Shown here piece by piece: positions 11,028 through 22,233 of a stretch of DNA of 64,000 nt (within the stretch, counting starts at the first letter, position 1; every line of letters starts with the position of its first letter). Under the pieces are notes generated by a model that was not told the origin of the DNA, did no database searches, and saw only the letters and a list, made by a program, of their open reading frames with translations. The translations under genes were made by a program, and so were the position numbers. Source of the stretch: Streptomyces sp. WMMB 322 (GTDB lineage Bacteria > Actinomycetota > Actinomycetes > Streptomycetales > Streptomycetaceae); assembly GCF_900090145.1 (NCBI RefSeq), contig NZ_FMHI01000001.1, positions 186,001 to 250,000 on the forward strand. The letters are read 5' to 3'.

Positions 11028-12932
11028 ATGGGCAGGGCAGTGGGCATAGACCTCGGCACCACGAATTCGGTCATCGCCTATTGGGAGGGCGGCGAATCGA
11101 CGGTCGTCCCCAACGCGGAGGGCACCCGTACGACACCCTCCGTGGTCGCCTTCACCGACACCGGGGAGCGGCTGGTCGGCCAGCTGGCGCGGCGCCAGGC
11201 GATCCTCAATCCCAAGGGCACGATCTACTCCGCCAAGCGCTTCATCGGCCGCAACTACGACGAGGTCCCGGACGAGGCGAAGGCAGTGGCCTACGACGTG
11301 GTCGAGGGCGAAGGGGGCGTCGCCCGCTTCGAGGTACGGGGGAAGCAGTACGCGCCGGAGGAGATCAGCGCACAGGTCCTGCGGAAGCTCGCGGACGACG
11401 CCGGGAAGGCCTTCGGCGAGAAGGTGACCGAAGCGGTGATCACCGTTCCCGCGTACTTCAACGACTCGCAGCGCACGGCGACGAAGGACGCGGGCCGCAT
11501 CGCCGGGCTGGAAGTGCTGCGCATCATCAACGAGCCGACCGCCGCCGCGCTCGCCTACGGACTGGACAAGAAGGAGCACGAGAGCGTGCTCGTCTTCGAC
11601 CTCGGCGGCGGGACGTTCGACGTCAGCATCCTGGACGTCGGCGACGGGGTCGTCGAGGTCCGCTCGACCGCCGGCGACGGCCACCTGGGCGGCGACGACT
11701 TCGACCGTCGGCTCGTCGATCACCTCGCGGACGCGTTCCAGCGGGAGAACGGCATCGACCTGCGCAACGACCCGCAGGCCCTGCAGCGGCTCTTCGAGGC
11801 GGCGGAGAAGGCCAAGACGGAGCTCAGCTCGGTCACGCAGACGCAGGTCAGCCTGCCGTTCATCACCGCGGACGCCGCCGGCCCCAAACACCTGACGGAG
11901 ACGGTGAGGCGCTCCACCTTCGAGCAGATCACCGCCGACCTGGTCGAACGCTGCCTGGCCCCGGTCAGGCAGGCCATGGCCGACGCGAAGATCACCGACA
12001 ACGACATCGACGAGGTCATCCTCGTGGGCGGCTCCACGCGGATTCCCGCGGTGCAGGCCCTCGTCCGCCGGCTCACCGGCGGCATGGAGCCGAACATGAG
12101 CGTCAACCCCGACGAGGTCGTCGCAGTGGGCGCCGGCATCCAGGCGGGTGTGCTGAAGGGCGAGGTCAAGGACGTCCTGCTGCTGGACGTCACGCCGCTC
12201 TCGCTGGGCGTGGAGACGCGCGGCGGTGTCATGACGAAGATCATCGAGCGGAACACCACCATCCCCGTCCGGCGTTCGGAGACCTTCTCGACGGCCGAGG
12301 ACAACCAGCCGGCCGTGGACGTCGTGGTGCTTCAGGGCGAGCGCGAGAACGCCGCCGACAACCGGGTGCTCGGGCGGTTCCAGCTCACCGACATCCGGCC
12401 GGCGCCGCGTGGCGAGCCCCAGATCGAGGTCGTCTTCGACATCGACGCCAACGGCATCCTCAACGTCACCGCACGCGACCGGGACACCGGCGCCGAGCAG
12501 GGCATCACGATCAGCGAGAGCTCGAACCTCGACCGCGGCGAGGTCGAGAGGATGGTCGCCGAGGCAGAGCGCAACCGCAGCGAGGACCAGGCTCTCCGCC
12601 GGGCCGTGGACGCCCGGAACGAACTGGACACCATCGCCTACCAGGTGGAACGCCGGCTCTCGGAGCTCGGCGACGACGCGCCGCAGCACGAGAAGGCCCG
12701 CGCGGAGATGCTCGTCGCCGACGCCCGGACGGCCGTGGAGCAGGGGGAGGAACTCGAGGGCGTCCGCTCGCTCACCTCCGAGCTTCAGCAGCTCTTCCAC
12801 GCCCTGGGCGCCCGCGGGGCGGCACCCGGCCCCGAAGCGGCCCCCGCCGGTGCAGCGTCCTCCGAGGGCGGGAGCGGTGAGGGCCCCCCGGGTGGTGACG
12901 ACGTCGTGGACGCAGAGTTCGACAAGGGCTGA
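11028..12932 (+). CDS. dnaK: Hsp70 chaperone DnaK (second, clpB-linked copy)
   Basis: A complete 634-residue DnaK. The actin-like ATPase domain (1-370) shows [10 protein letters not shown], the phosphate-2 loop [19 protein letters not shown] and the adenosine motif [10 protein letters not shown]. The linker [15 protein letters not shown] near 383 is conserved, then come the substrate-binding beta domain and helical lid, and a tail ending VVDAEF. The ATG at 11028 follows a GGAGGAGGAG box. The frame is open further upstream but those residues do not resemble DnaK. It is first in a run with grpE, cbpA, cbpM and clpB. It is probably not the housekeeping dnaK because the usual dnaJ and hspR partners are absent. 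Confidence 0.96.
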   Translation: MGRAVGIDLGTTNSVIAYWEGGESTVVPNAEGTRTTPSVVAFTDTGERLVGQLARRQAILNPKGTIYSAKRFIGRNYDEVPDEAKAVAYDVVEGEGGVARFEVRGKQYAPEEISAQVLRKLADDAGKAFGEKVTEAVITVPAYFNDSQRTATKDAGRIAGLEVLRIINEPTAAALAYGLDKKEHESVLVFDLGGGTFDVSILDVGDGVVEVRSTAGDGHLGGDDFDRRLVDHLADAFQRENGIDLRNDPQALQRLFEAAEKAKTELSSVTQTQVSLPFITADAAGPKHLTETVRRSTFEQITADLVERCLAPVRQAMADAKITDNDIDEVILVGGSTRIPAVQALVRRLTGGMEPNMSVNPDEVVAVGAGIQAGVLKGEVKDVLLLDVTPLSLGVETRGGVMTKIIERNTTIPVRRSETFSTAEDNQPAVDVVVLQGERENAADNRVLGRFQLTDIRPAPRGEPQIEVVFDIDANGILNVTARDRDTGAEQGITISESSNLDRGEVERMVAEAERNRSEDQALRRAVDARNELDTIAYQVERRLSELGDDAPQHEKARAEMLVADARTAVEQGEELEGVRSLTSELQQLFHALGARGAAPGPEAAPAGAASSEGGSGEGPPGGDDVVDAEFDKG

Positions 12933-12941
12933 GGCGGTGCC

Positions 12942-13628
12942 ATGCCGAAGAAGAACGACCCCACGGAAGCGGAGTTCCCGCTGCAGGAGGGGGACGAAGT
13001 ACAGGAGCCCGGCACCTCCGGGGAGGGCGCCCCGGGCGAGCGGCAGGCCGCAGGGGAACCCGGAGCGACGGCCGAACCCGGGGAACCCGGAGCGACGGCC
13101 GAAGCCGGGGAACCCCGGGAAGGGCGGGAGCCCGGAGAAGGGGCCGAACCCGGGCCGCCGACGGAACCCGGTGCAGAGGCCGGGCCCGGGGCGACGGCGG
13201 AGACCGTGGAGGAGCTGCGCGACCGCTGGCACAGGGCTCTGGCCGACGCGGACAACCTGCGCAAGCGCCACGCCCGCGAACTCGAGCAGGAACGCTCGGC
13301 GGAGCGTGCCCGTACGGCAGCGGCGCTGCTGCCCGTCATCGACCACCTGGAGCTGGCCCTCGATCACGCCGGGTCCGACCCGTCCTCCGTGATCGAAGGA
13401 GTCCGGGCCGTGCGGGACCAGGCCGTGGGCACCTTCGAGAAGCTGGGCTTCGCCCGGCACGAGGAGACCGGGGTGCCCTTCGACCCCGCACGTCACGAGG
13501 CGGTGAGCACCGTCGAGGACGACGGGTCCGGGCCCGGCGTCGTCAGCGAAGTTCTGCGCCCCGGCTACGGCGACGGCCCCGGCCAGCTGCGTCCCGCGGC
13601 CGTCACGGTCACGGCGCGGCGGGAGTGA
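12942..13628 (+). CDS. grpE: Nucleotide exchange factor GrpE
   Basis: A 228-residue GrpE that releases ADP from DnaK. The first about 85 residues are low-complexity, with a nine-residue repeat (GEPGATAEP / GEPGATAEA) encoded by a 27-base tandem repeat near 13055-13108. The conserved part begins near residue 88 (VEELRDRWHRALADADNLRK), the long coiled-coil, and ends in the beta domain (YGDGPGQLRPAAVTVT). It lies nine bases after dnaK and six bases before cbpA. The extended tail is unusual in length and its role is unknown. Confidence 0.95.
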   Translation: MPKKNDPTEAEFPLQEGDEVQEPGTSGEGAPGERQAAGEPGATAEPGEPGATAEAGEPREGREPGEGAEPGPPTEPGAEAGPGATAETVEELRDRWHRALADADNLRKRHARELEQERSAERARTAAALLPVIDHLELALDHAGSDPSSVIEGVRAVRDQAVGTFEKLGFARHEETGVPFDPARHEAVSTVEDDGSGPGVVSEVLRPGYGDGPGQLRPAAVTVTARRE

Positions 13629-13634
13629 CCTGCC

Positions 13635-14579
13635 GTGGCGCACGACTACTACGAGGTCCTCGGCGTGGCCCGCGACGCCGGCGCGGACGAGATCCAGCAG
13701 GCCTACCGGCAGCTGGCCCGGAACTACCACCCCGACGTCAACACCGAGCCGGCGGCGGAGGAGCGCTTCAAGGAGCTCAACGAGGCCTACAGCGTGCTCT
13801 CCGATCCCAGGACCCGCAGACGGTACGACCGTTACGGCCCCGAGTTCCGCCAGATCCCCGAGGATTACGACGAACGTGTGGGCGCCGGCGCAGGCAGGGC
13901 GGGCGGACCGCGGGGCCGGGGCCCGCGTGTGCGGGTGTCGGAGGACCTCGGCGAGGGCTTCGGACCGTTCCAGGACGTCGGCGTCGACCTCGACGACCTC
14001 TTCGGTTCGATGTTCGGAGCAGGCGGCGCCCCCGGCCCGGTTCGCGGCGCGGACCAGGAGGCGGAGATGCCGCTCAGCGTCGAGGAGGCCTACCGAGGGG
14101 GCCGCCGCAGCATCACTCTCAGCGGGATGCAAGGGGCCCGCACCTACGAGGTGGACATCCCCCGCGGAGTCGTCGACGGCCGGCGCATCCGGCTCGCCGG
14201 CGAGGGCGGCCGGGGCAGTCAGGGCGCCCCTGCCGGCGACCTGTTCCTGCGGGTGCGGATCACGCCGCACCCCCGCTTCCGCCTCGACGGCCGCGACATC
14301 CACGTCCAGGTTCCCGTCACCCCGTGGGAGGCGGCGCTCGGCGCGACCGTTCCGGTGCCCACTCCCGACAGGCCGGCGAAGGTGAGCGTTCCCGGCGGGT
14401 CCTCCAGCGGCAGGCGGCTGCGGCTGCGCGGCGAGGGCATGCCCGACCCCGGCGGGTCTCCCGGCGACCTCTACGCCGAGCTGCGCGTGATGGTGCCGTC
14501 CGCGCCGTCGGGACGTGAACGCGAGCTCTTCGAAGAGCTCGCCGCCACCTCCGACTTCGATCCGAGGAGGCAGTCATGA
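13635..14579 (+). CDS. J-domain co-chaperone of CbpA type (no zinc finger)
   Basis: A 314-residue J protein. The J domain (1-70) has the HPD motif at 32-34, which stimulates DnaK ATPase. A Gly/Arg-rich linker follows (about 75-135), then the two beta-sandwich substrate domains (about 140-300). The CxxCxGxG zinc repeats of DnaJ are missing, so this is a class B/CbpA-type protein. The start is GTG at 13635 (MAHDYYEVLGVARDAG). The stop overlaps the ATG of the next gene, a CbpM-like protein, which matches the cbpA-cbpM pairing known in other bacteria. Confidence 0.94.
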   Translation: MAHDYYEVLGVARDAGADEIQQAYRQLARNYHPDVNTEPAAEERFKELNEAYSVLSDPRTRRRYDRYGPEFRQIPEDYDERVGAGAGRAGGPRGRGPRVRVSEDLGEGFGPFQDVGVDLDDLFGSMFGAGGAPGPVRGADQEAEMPLSVEEAYRGGRRSITLSGMQGARTYEVDIPRGVVDGRRIRLAGEGGRGSQGAPAGDLFLRVRITPHPRFRLDGRDIHVQVPVTPWEAALGATVPVPTPDRPAKVSVPGGSSSGRRLRLRGEGMPDPGGSPGDLYAELRVMVPSAPSGRERELFEELAATSDFDPRRQS

Positions 14580-14929
14580 CGACCTCGCGGTCGGGGCTCT
14601 ATGGGCCCCGCGCCGGCAGCGGGGCGGCCCGTCCGTCCCACGTGCTGGCGCCCGCGCGCCGGCTGAGCCTGGAGACCGTCGCACGCCGGTCGGGGCTGCA
14701 CCCGGAGCTGGTACGGCGGTTCGTCGCGCTCGGTCTCCTCGAAGACGTCCACCGCGACGCCGAGGGACGTCTGTGGTTCCCCTCGTCGGCGCCCATGATT
14801 CTGGCCCGCATCCAGCGGCTGCGAGCCGGGTTCTGCCTGAACTACGCGTCGCTGGGACTGGTCCTGGACCTGCTCGACCGCATCGCCGTGCTGGAGGCGC
14901 GGCTGCGCCGCAGCGGTGTGAGGAGTTGA
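14576..14929 (+). CDS. CbpM-like chaperone modulator (MerR-type HTH)
   Basis: A 117-residue protein with a MerR-like helix-turn-helix (about 30-75, LSLETVARRSGLHPELVRRF) followed by a coiled-coil end (about 95-113). In E. coli CbpM binds the CbpA J domain and inhibits it. HspR, which fills this position in the usual actinomycete dnaK operon, is a MerR-family repressor, so either a modulator or a repressor role is possible. The ATG overlaps the stop of the J protein by four bases, which implies matched amounts. It is followed nine bases later by clpB. Confidence 0.85.
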   Translation: MTTSRSGLYGPRAGSGAARPSHVLAPARRLSLETVARRSGLHPELVRRFVALGLLEDVHRDAEGRLWFPSSAPMILARIQRLRAGFCLNYASLGLVLDLLDRIAVLEARLRRSGVRS

Positions 14930-14938
14930 TGACTCGTC

Positions 14939-17596
<2,658 letters not shown>

Positions 17597-17599
<3 letters not shown>

Positions 17600-17661
17600 C
17601 CTCCGTCCCGTACCGGGCTGACCTCCGTCCCGTACGGCCTGACCTCCGTCCCGTCCGGACG
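17597..17661 (+). repeat. Short tandem repeat overlapping clpB stop codon
   Basis: Three copies of a unit beginning TGACCTCCGTCCCGT start at 17597, 17619 and 17640 (period 21-22 bases). The first copy begins with the clpB stop codon. The function is unknown, and the repeat may be a replication-slippage product. Confidence 0.7.
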
Positions 17662-17680
17662 GTGCCGGGACGGCGACGGG

Positions 17681-18217
17681 TCACAGCCGGTCGTAGACGA
17701 GGAGGCCGTCGTCGCGCAGCCGTGCGCCCTGCGCCGGCGGGTGCTCCGTGAGCCGCCCGTCGTGAGCCAGGTGCAGTACGGGCGTGCCTCGTGCGAGGAC
17801 GGCGAAGTCCGCGATGATCCGCCGGTGGCAGCGCCACCAGAGGGACTCGGCGCACATCACCGCCGTGCGTTCCGTCCTGGACGCCTGCCCGAGCAACTCG
17901 TCCATGGCCGCGAGGAACGCGGGGTCGCGCGTGTAGCCCGCGTAGCCGCGGAACTGGGCATGCTCCCAGAAGACGTCCTCCGAGTCGGGCGCCGCCTTGC
18001 GGAAGCCGCCCAGCCGCTTCTCCCAGCGGTACTCCAGTCCCGCGGCGGGCAGCCACTCCGCCATCAGCTCCCGCCGGGCGTCCGGGTTGCGGCGGCTTCC
18101 CGGCGCCGTCCGCACGTCGACGACGGCGACGACGCCCGCGTCCCGGAGGAGAGCGGTGATCTCGTCACGCGTCGCGAGGCCGTGACCGAAGGTCACCAGC
18201 GGAGCGGTCGCCGTCAC
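17681..18217 (-). CDS. DUF488 domain-containing protein
   Basis: A 178-residue DUF488 protein. Typical family marks are the N-terminal TFGHGLATRDEI, VVDVRTAPGSRRNP, and the cysteine motif MCAESLWWRCHRRII near 130-145. The biochemical role of the family is not established, and the conserved Cys and Arg pattern suggests an enzyme. It is read from a GTG at 18217 and is convergent with clpB, with 81 bases between stops. Confidence 0.85.
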   Translation of the reverse strand: MTATAPLVTFGHGLATRDEITALLRDAGVVAVVDVRTAPGSRRNPDARRELMAEWLPAAGLEYRWEKRLGGFRKAAPDSEDVFWEHAQFRGYAGYTRDPAFLAAMDELLGQASRTERTAVMCAESLWWRCHRRIIADFAVLARGTPVLHLAHDGRLTEHPPAQGARLRDDGLLVYDRL

Positions 18218-18691
18218 CGGGCGCGGACGGGCGTCGGCGGCACGGCGGGCGTGGCGGTGTCACGCAAGAGGTGTTCCCGTGGGCACGTGTCCGACGAGAG
18301 CATTCGCATGGGACCGAGTGTGCCAGCGAGTCGTGGACCTCCGCCCGACGGAGAGCCGAAAGATCGGCGAAGACCGGCCGAAGACGAGCCGGTGAGCCGG
18401 TGAGCCACGAAGCCGGTCTACGGGACGGGGCGGGGTAACCGGCGCAGAAACGTGCCGAAGACGGGCCCGGGCCGGGGTCCGTCGGCCGGGGAGACCGGCC
18501 GAGGACAGCCACAGTGGAGCGGAGGAGACCAGCGGAGAAGACCAGCGGAGAAGAGCAGCGGAAGAGACCAGCAGAAGAGAGCAAGGAGCGGCCGGGCGCA
18601 GGAGACCGGCCGAGGAGCCGGTGCAGAAACCGGCAGAGGAGCCGGTCGAGAGCCCGGCAGAGGAGAACCAGGACCGGCTGAGGAGAGAGTG
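18218..18691. other. Divergent intergenic region with long purine-rich repeat
   Basis: 474 bases between the DUF488 gene and the uracil-DNA glycosylase. From about 18480 to 18690 the plus strand is strongly purine-rich. It is built of degenerate repeats of the types CCAGCGGAGAAGA and GCCGGTGCAGAAACCGGCAGAGGAG. An open frame through it (from 18452) joins the glycosylase but gives a Gly/Arg/Gln-rich sequence unlike the family, so I treat it as noncoding. Confidence 0.5.
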
Positions 18692-19471
18692 ATGTCGGCG
18701 TCGTCGGATTCCGCCCGGCCGGAGGAGGCCCCCGGCTTCCCCGCGGCCGTGGCGCCTCGCGCGGCGACCACCGCCGAACTCGACGCGGCTGTCCCGGCCT
18801 GCCGTGCCTGCCCGCGGCTGGTCGCCTGGCGCGAGGAAGCGGCCCGCACCAAGCGGAAAGCCTTCCTCGACTGGGAGTACTGGGCCCGCCCGGTCCCCGG
18901 ATTCGGCCCACCGGACGCCCCCTTGGCGCTCGTCGGACTGGCACCGGCGGCACACGGCGGCAACCGCACCGGCCGGGTCTTCACCGGTGACCCTTCCGGG
19001 GACGCGCTCTTCGCCGCCCTTCACGACATCGGCCTCGCCTCGCAGCCCACGGCCACGCACCGCGGCGACGGCATGGAGCTGCACGGGGTGCGGATCACCA
19101 TGCCGGTGCACTGCGCCCCGCCCGCCAACCGGCCCACCACCGCCGAGCGCGACAGGTGCCGTCCCTGGCTCGCCCGCGAGCTGGAGCTGCTGCGTCCAGC
19201 TCTGCGTACCGTCGTCGTGCTCGGCGGCTTCGCCTGGCAGGCGCTGCTTCCGGTGCTCGCCGACGCGGGGTGGTGGCTGCCGCGTCCGCGCCCGGCGTTC
19301 GGGCACGGCACAGAGGTGCTGCTCGGCGACGCGCAGGGCGAGGCGGAACTGCGTCTCGTCGGCTGCTACCACCCGAGCCGGCGCAACATGTTCACGCGCA
19401 CCGTGACCCCGGGGATGCTCCGCGAGGTTCTGCGCCGCGGGGCGGAGACGGCCGGTCTGCCGACGCGCTGA
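18692..19471 (+). CDS. Uracil-DNA glycosylase, family 5 (UdgB)
   Basis: A 259-residue uracil/deaminated-base glycosylase of family 5. Family motif 1 is seen as VGLAPAAHGGNRTGRVFTGD and motif 2 as CYHPSRRNMFT. Four cysteines for the iron-sulfur cluster are visible (CRAC near 37, C near 136, C near 152). Family 5 enzymes remove uracil and some hypoxanthine from DNA, which matters in GC-rich genomes prone to cytosine deamination. ATG 18692 has an AGGAGAGAG box seven bases away. The upstream frame is open but low-complexity. Confidence 0.93.
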   Translation: MSASSDSARPEEAPGFPAAVAPRAATTAELDAAVPACRACPRLVAWREEAARTKRKAFLDWEYWARPVPGFGPPDAPLALVGLAPAAHGGNRTGRVFTGDPSGDALFAALHDIGLASQPTATHRGDGMELHGVRITMPVHCAPPANRPTTAERDRCRPWLARELELLRPALRTVVVLGGFAWQALLPVLADAGWWLPRPRPAFGHGTEVLLGDAQGEAELRLVGCYHPSRRNMFTRTVTPGMLREVLRRGAETAGLPTR

Positions 19472-19756
19472 CGGTACGGGCCGCCGGGCCGGGCCGACGG
19501 CGGGGTTCACGGGGCGCAATCCGCTGCCCGGCGGGCCTCCCGTCGGAGCCCCGCTGCTCCACGGCCTCCCGGCGGACTCGCGGAGTCCCGGTCTCCGTCG
19601 TACCCGGGCGGACGGGGCGGCCCCGTACCCGGGCGGACGGGCGGCCCCGTCCCGGCACGCGCCTCCCGTTCGGCGAGGCAACCATTTAATACGTTTTTGT
19701 CCGGATACATTCGTGGCTGCTGCTCCGCGACTTCATCGACATCTACGGAGGCACGC
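19472..19756. promoter_or_regulatory. Upstream region of the secreted muramidase, with AT-rich island
   Basis: Two near-identical 23-24 base direct repeats (CCCGGGCGGACGGG type) lie at about 19602-19650. A markedly AT-rich island follows at 19682-19711 (containing TTTAATACGTTTTTG), exceptional against the surrounding GC, and probably holds the promoter or a regulator site. GGAGG at 19747-19751 is the ribosome site for the ATG at 19757. Confidence 0.5.
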
Positions 19757-20611
19757 ATGCCCCAGCCCAGGTCCGGCCCGTCGCGCCGTGCCGTCACCGG
19801 CTCGGCGAGGACGCCCGCCGTTCTGCTCACCGCCCTCACTCTGCTCTTCGCACTGCCCGGGATCGCCGCGGCGCAAGGTGACGATGAACGACTGGCTCAC
19901 CCAGAGAAGGACTGGATGGGCTCCACCCTCAGGGCCCACGAAGGCCATGCACCGGCATCCCCGGCCTCGTCACGGACTCTCGCCGCGTCCGTCGAAGGCG
20001 TGGACGTCTCCAGCCACAACGGCAACGTCCCGTGGGCCACGCTCCGGAAAGCCGGTTCGCGTTTCGCGTACGTCAAGGCCACGGAGGGCACCAGCTACAA
20101 GAACCCCTACTTCGCCCAGCAGTACAACGGCTCGTACAAGAGCGGCATGATCCGGGGCTCCTACCACTTCGCCCTGCCCTCGAACTCCAGCGGCGCCGCT
20201 CAGGCCAACTACTTCGCCTCGAACGGCGGGGGCTGGAGCAAGGACGGGAAGACGCTCCCCGGCGCGCTCGACGTGGAGTACAACCCGTACGGTCCGGCCT
20301 GCTACGGCAAGTCGCACAAGGGCATGGTCGACTGGATCAGCGACTTCGTGAGGACGTACAAGGCGCGCACCGGCCGTGACGCGGTCATCTACACCTCGGC
20401 GACCTGGTGGAAGACGTGCACCGGGAACTCCAGGAAGTTCAGCAGGACCAACCCGCTGTGGATCCCCAGCTGGGGCAAGTCGGTCGGCACGCTCCCGGGA
20501 GGCTGGCCGTTCCACACGTTCTGGCAGTACACCTCGACGGGGAAGACCGTCGGTGACCACGACCGCTTCAACGGTTCCCTCGCGCGGCTCAAGGTGCTCG
20601 CAACGGGCTGA
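19757..20611 (+). CDS. Secreted GH25 muramidase (lysozyme)
   Basis: A 284-residue secreted glycoside hydrolase family 25 protein that cleaves the MurNAc-GlcNAc bond of peptidoglycan. The signal peptide spans about 1-39 (Arg-rich start, hydrophobic core, cleavage after Ala-Ala-Ala). The catalytic domain (80-284) shows the GVDVSSHNG start with Asp83 and the acidic pair in LDVEYNP (Asp172, Glu174). FWQYTS near the end is typical. An earlier in-frame start at 19697 would place residues before the signal peptide, and the GGAGG box supports 19757. It is monocistronic with a strong terminator. Confidence 0.94.
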   Translation: MPQPRSGPSRRAVTGSARTPAVLLTALTLLFALPGIAAAQGDDERLAHPEKDWMGSTLRAHEGHAPASPASSRTLAASVEGVDVSSHNGNVPWATLRKAGSRFAYVKATEGTSYKNPYFAQQYNGSYKSGMIRGSYHFALPSNSSGAAQANYFASNGGGWSKDGKTLPGALDVEYNPYGPACYGKSHKGMVDWISDFVRTYKARTGRDAVIYTSATWWKTCTGNSRKFSRTNPLWIPSWGKSVGTLPGGWPFHTFWQYTSTGKTVGDHDRFNGSLARLKVLATG

Positions 20612-20631
20612 GCGCCCGCTCACCTCTGTCG

Positions 20632-20661
20632 GCGGCCCCCCGGAAACGACCGGGGGGCCGC
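20632..20661 (+). terminator. Intrinsic-type terminator after the muramidase gene
   Basis: A perfect 12-base-pair stem (GCGGCCCCCCGG, 20632-20643, with its complement at 20650-20661) and a six-base loop, 21 bases after the stop codon. No U-tract follows, as is usual in streptomycetes. Confidence 0.85.
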
Positions 20662-20672
20662 TGCTTTGCGCG

Positions 20673-20840
20673 GTGCCCGCCGCGCCCCTCCGCCGTGCCC
20701 GCGCGTGCCCCGTGGTTCCGCTGTTGCCCGCTGTGCTGACCGTGCCCGCCGCGCCCCTCCGCCGTGCCCGCGCGTGCCCCGTGGTTCCGCTGTTCCCCGC
20801 TGTGCTGACCGTGCCCGCCGCGCCCCTCCGCCGTGCCCGC
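20673..20840. repeat. 69-bp tandem repeat, 2.4 copies
   Basis: Copies lie at 20673-20741 and 20742-20810, with a partial third at 20811-20840. The two full copies differ by one base (TGTTGCCC versus TGTTCCCC). The unit begins GTGCCCGCCGCGCCCCTCC. It lies between the muramidase terminator and the cupin gene, has no coding role I can see, and is a candidate variable-number repeat. Confidence 0.9.
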
Positions 20841-20965
20841 CGGGTGGCGGCCTCGCCTCCCGTGTCAGCGGCGGCCCGGGGAAATCGGCTGCTCAGAACG
20901 TTCGCCGCTCCCGCTGCCGCAGTCGCACCATGGAATGAGCAGGGGGTTGATTGGAGTGAAACCTC

Positions 20966-21325
20966 ATGATCGAAGTCAAGACGGTCGACAAGGCAGACGA
21001 ACGGCGTGACTTCCCGCGCGGGCACATCGAAGCCCTGCACCTCACCGGCCTGGATTTCGCCGTGGCCACGTTCGAGCCCGGCTGGCGCTGGACGGATTCG
21101 CTCCGTCCGATAGCGGGCACGGAGACCTGCCAGGTGCACCACAACGGATTCATGGTGCAGGGGCGGATGCGCGTGAAGATGGACGACGACGGCACCGAGA
21201 CCGAGGTCGGGCCCGGCGACGTGTTCGTCGCACCGCCCGGTCACGATGCGTGGGTCGTGGGCGACGAGCCGGTCATCCTGTACGACTTCGCAGGTCAGAT
21301 GGCGGTCGACTACGCAAAGCACTGA
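20966..21325 (+). CDS. Small cupin-domain protein
   Basis: A 119-residue single-domain cupin. The beta-barrel motifs are visible around residues 48-90 (TCQVHHNGFMVQGRMRV and EVGPGDVFVAPPGHDAWVVGD), with His residues that could bind a metal. The substrate is unknown. A GGAG box lies about ten bases before the ATG. It stands alone between a tandem repeat and the pentapeptide gene. Confidence 0.85.
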   Translation: MIEVKTVDKADERRDFPRGHIEALHLTGLDFAVATFEPGWRWTDSLRPIAGTETCQVHHNGFMVQGRMRVKMDDDGTETEVGPGDVFVAPPGHDAWVVGDEPVILYDFAGQMAVDYAKH

Positions 21326-21498
21326 CCGGACGGCACAGGGCCCTGGAGCTTTCCGGGGCGGCGTTGAACTGAACGACCGCTGAACAACCGGGACGGTGGC
21401 CGCGGACGACGCCGGCCGGGACATGGGCGCCGTCCGCGACCGCCTCTGTGCGGCGGGTGATGCGCGGTGGTGTCAGTGGCTCGGTGCACGATGTCGGG

Positions 21499-22182
21499 AT
21501 GGCGAGCACGAGGACGACGAAACAGGCCGGGGGAGCAGTCAAAGGGCCCCGCAGGCCGGAGGTGAACCTTCCGGAGCTGCGTGCCCACGAGGGGGCGCTC
21601 TCACCGGACGGGGACTACGACGGGGTGGAGTTCGAGGGTGCGGATCTGAGCCGCACCGACGCCTCCGGGGCACGGTTTCTGGAGTGCGGCATCAGCAACT
21701 GCACGCTGAACGAAGCGAGATGGGAACGTGCGCGGCTGCTGGACAGCGTTCTGGAGGCCGTCACGGGAGCGGGTACGGACCTCGTCGGCTCGGAGTTGCG
21801 CGACGTCGAACTGCTGGACGCCCGGCTCGGCGGCGTACAGGTGCACGGGGCGCGGCTGTCCAGGGTGCTGGTGCGCGGAGGGAAGATCGACTTCCTCAAT
21901 CTCCGCCAGAGCCGGCTGCTCGACGTCACCTTCGAGAACTGCGTGCTGGTGGAGCCGGACTTCGGCGGAGCCACGCTCGAAAGGGTCGCGTTCCCCGGAT
22001 GCGTGCTGCGCGGTGTCGAATTCAGCGGGGCGGCACTCACGGACGTCGACCTGCGGGGCGCCGCGGAGCTGGACATCGCGGGCGGCATCGGGCAGTTGGG
22101 AGGGGCGGTCATCGGCTCCGCCCAACTGATGGATCTCGCACCGGCGTTCGCGGCGCAACTCGGCGTGCGGGTCCAGGGCTGA
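21499..22182 (+). CDS. Pentapeptide repeat protein
   Basis: A protein of about 227 residues with pentapeptide repeats (A(D/N)LXX pattern) from about residue 35 to 205, for example FEGADLSRTDASGARFLECG and FSGAALTDVDLRGAAEL. These form a four-sided right-handed beta helix. Some members (MfpA, Qnr) mimic DNA and protect gyrase, but most have unknown roles, and nothing here shows gyrase binding. The first good ATG is 21499, and an in-frame GTG at 21448 would add 17 residues. Neither has a clear ribosome site. Confidence 0.85.
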   Translation: MASTRTTKQAGGAVKGPRRPEVNLPELRAHEGALSPDGDYDGVEFEGADLSRTDASGARFLECGISNCTLNEARWERARLLDSVLEAVTGAGTDLVGSELRDVELLDARLGGVQVHGARLSRVLVRGGKIDFLNLRQSRLLDVTFENCVLVEPDFGGATLERVAFPGCVLRGVEFSGAALTDVDLRGAAELDIAGGIGQLGGAVIGSAQLMDLAPAFAAQLGVRVQG

Positions 22183-22233
22183 GCTCTCCCGGCAGGCGTT
22201 GCCGTGCAGACTACGGACCGGCCCCGGGAGACG

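Noticed and set aside
10842..14303. Long minus-strand open frame opposite dnaK-grpE-cbpA
   Set aside because: It is an antisense shadow of conserved chaperone genes with no recognisable protein features.
18452..18691. N-terminal extension of the uracil-DNA glycosylase
   Set aside because: The added 80 residues are low-complexity and unlike the family, and the ATG at 18692 has a good ribosome site.
20673..20840. Possible CRISPR array
   Set aside because: The units are directly adjacent with no spacers and only 2.4 copies, so it is a simple tandem repeat.
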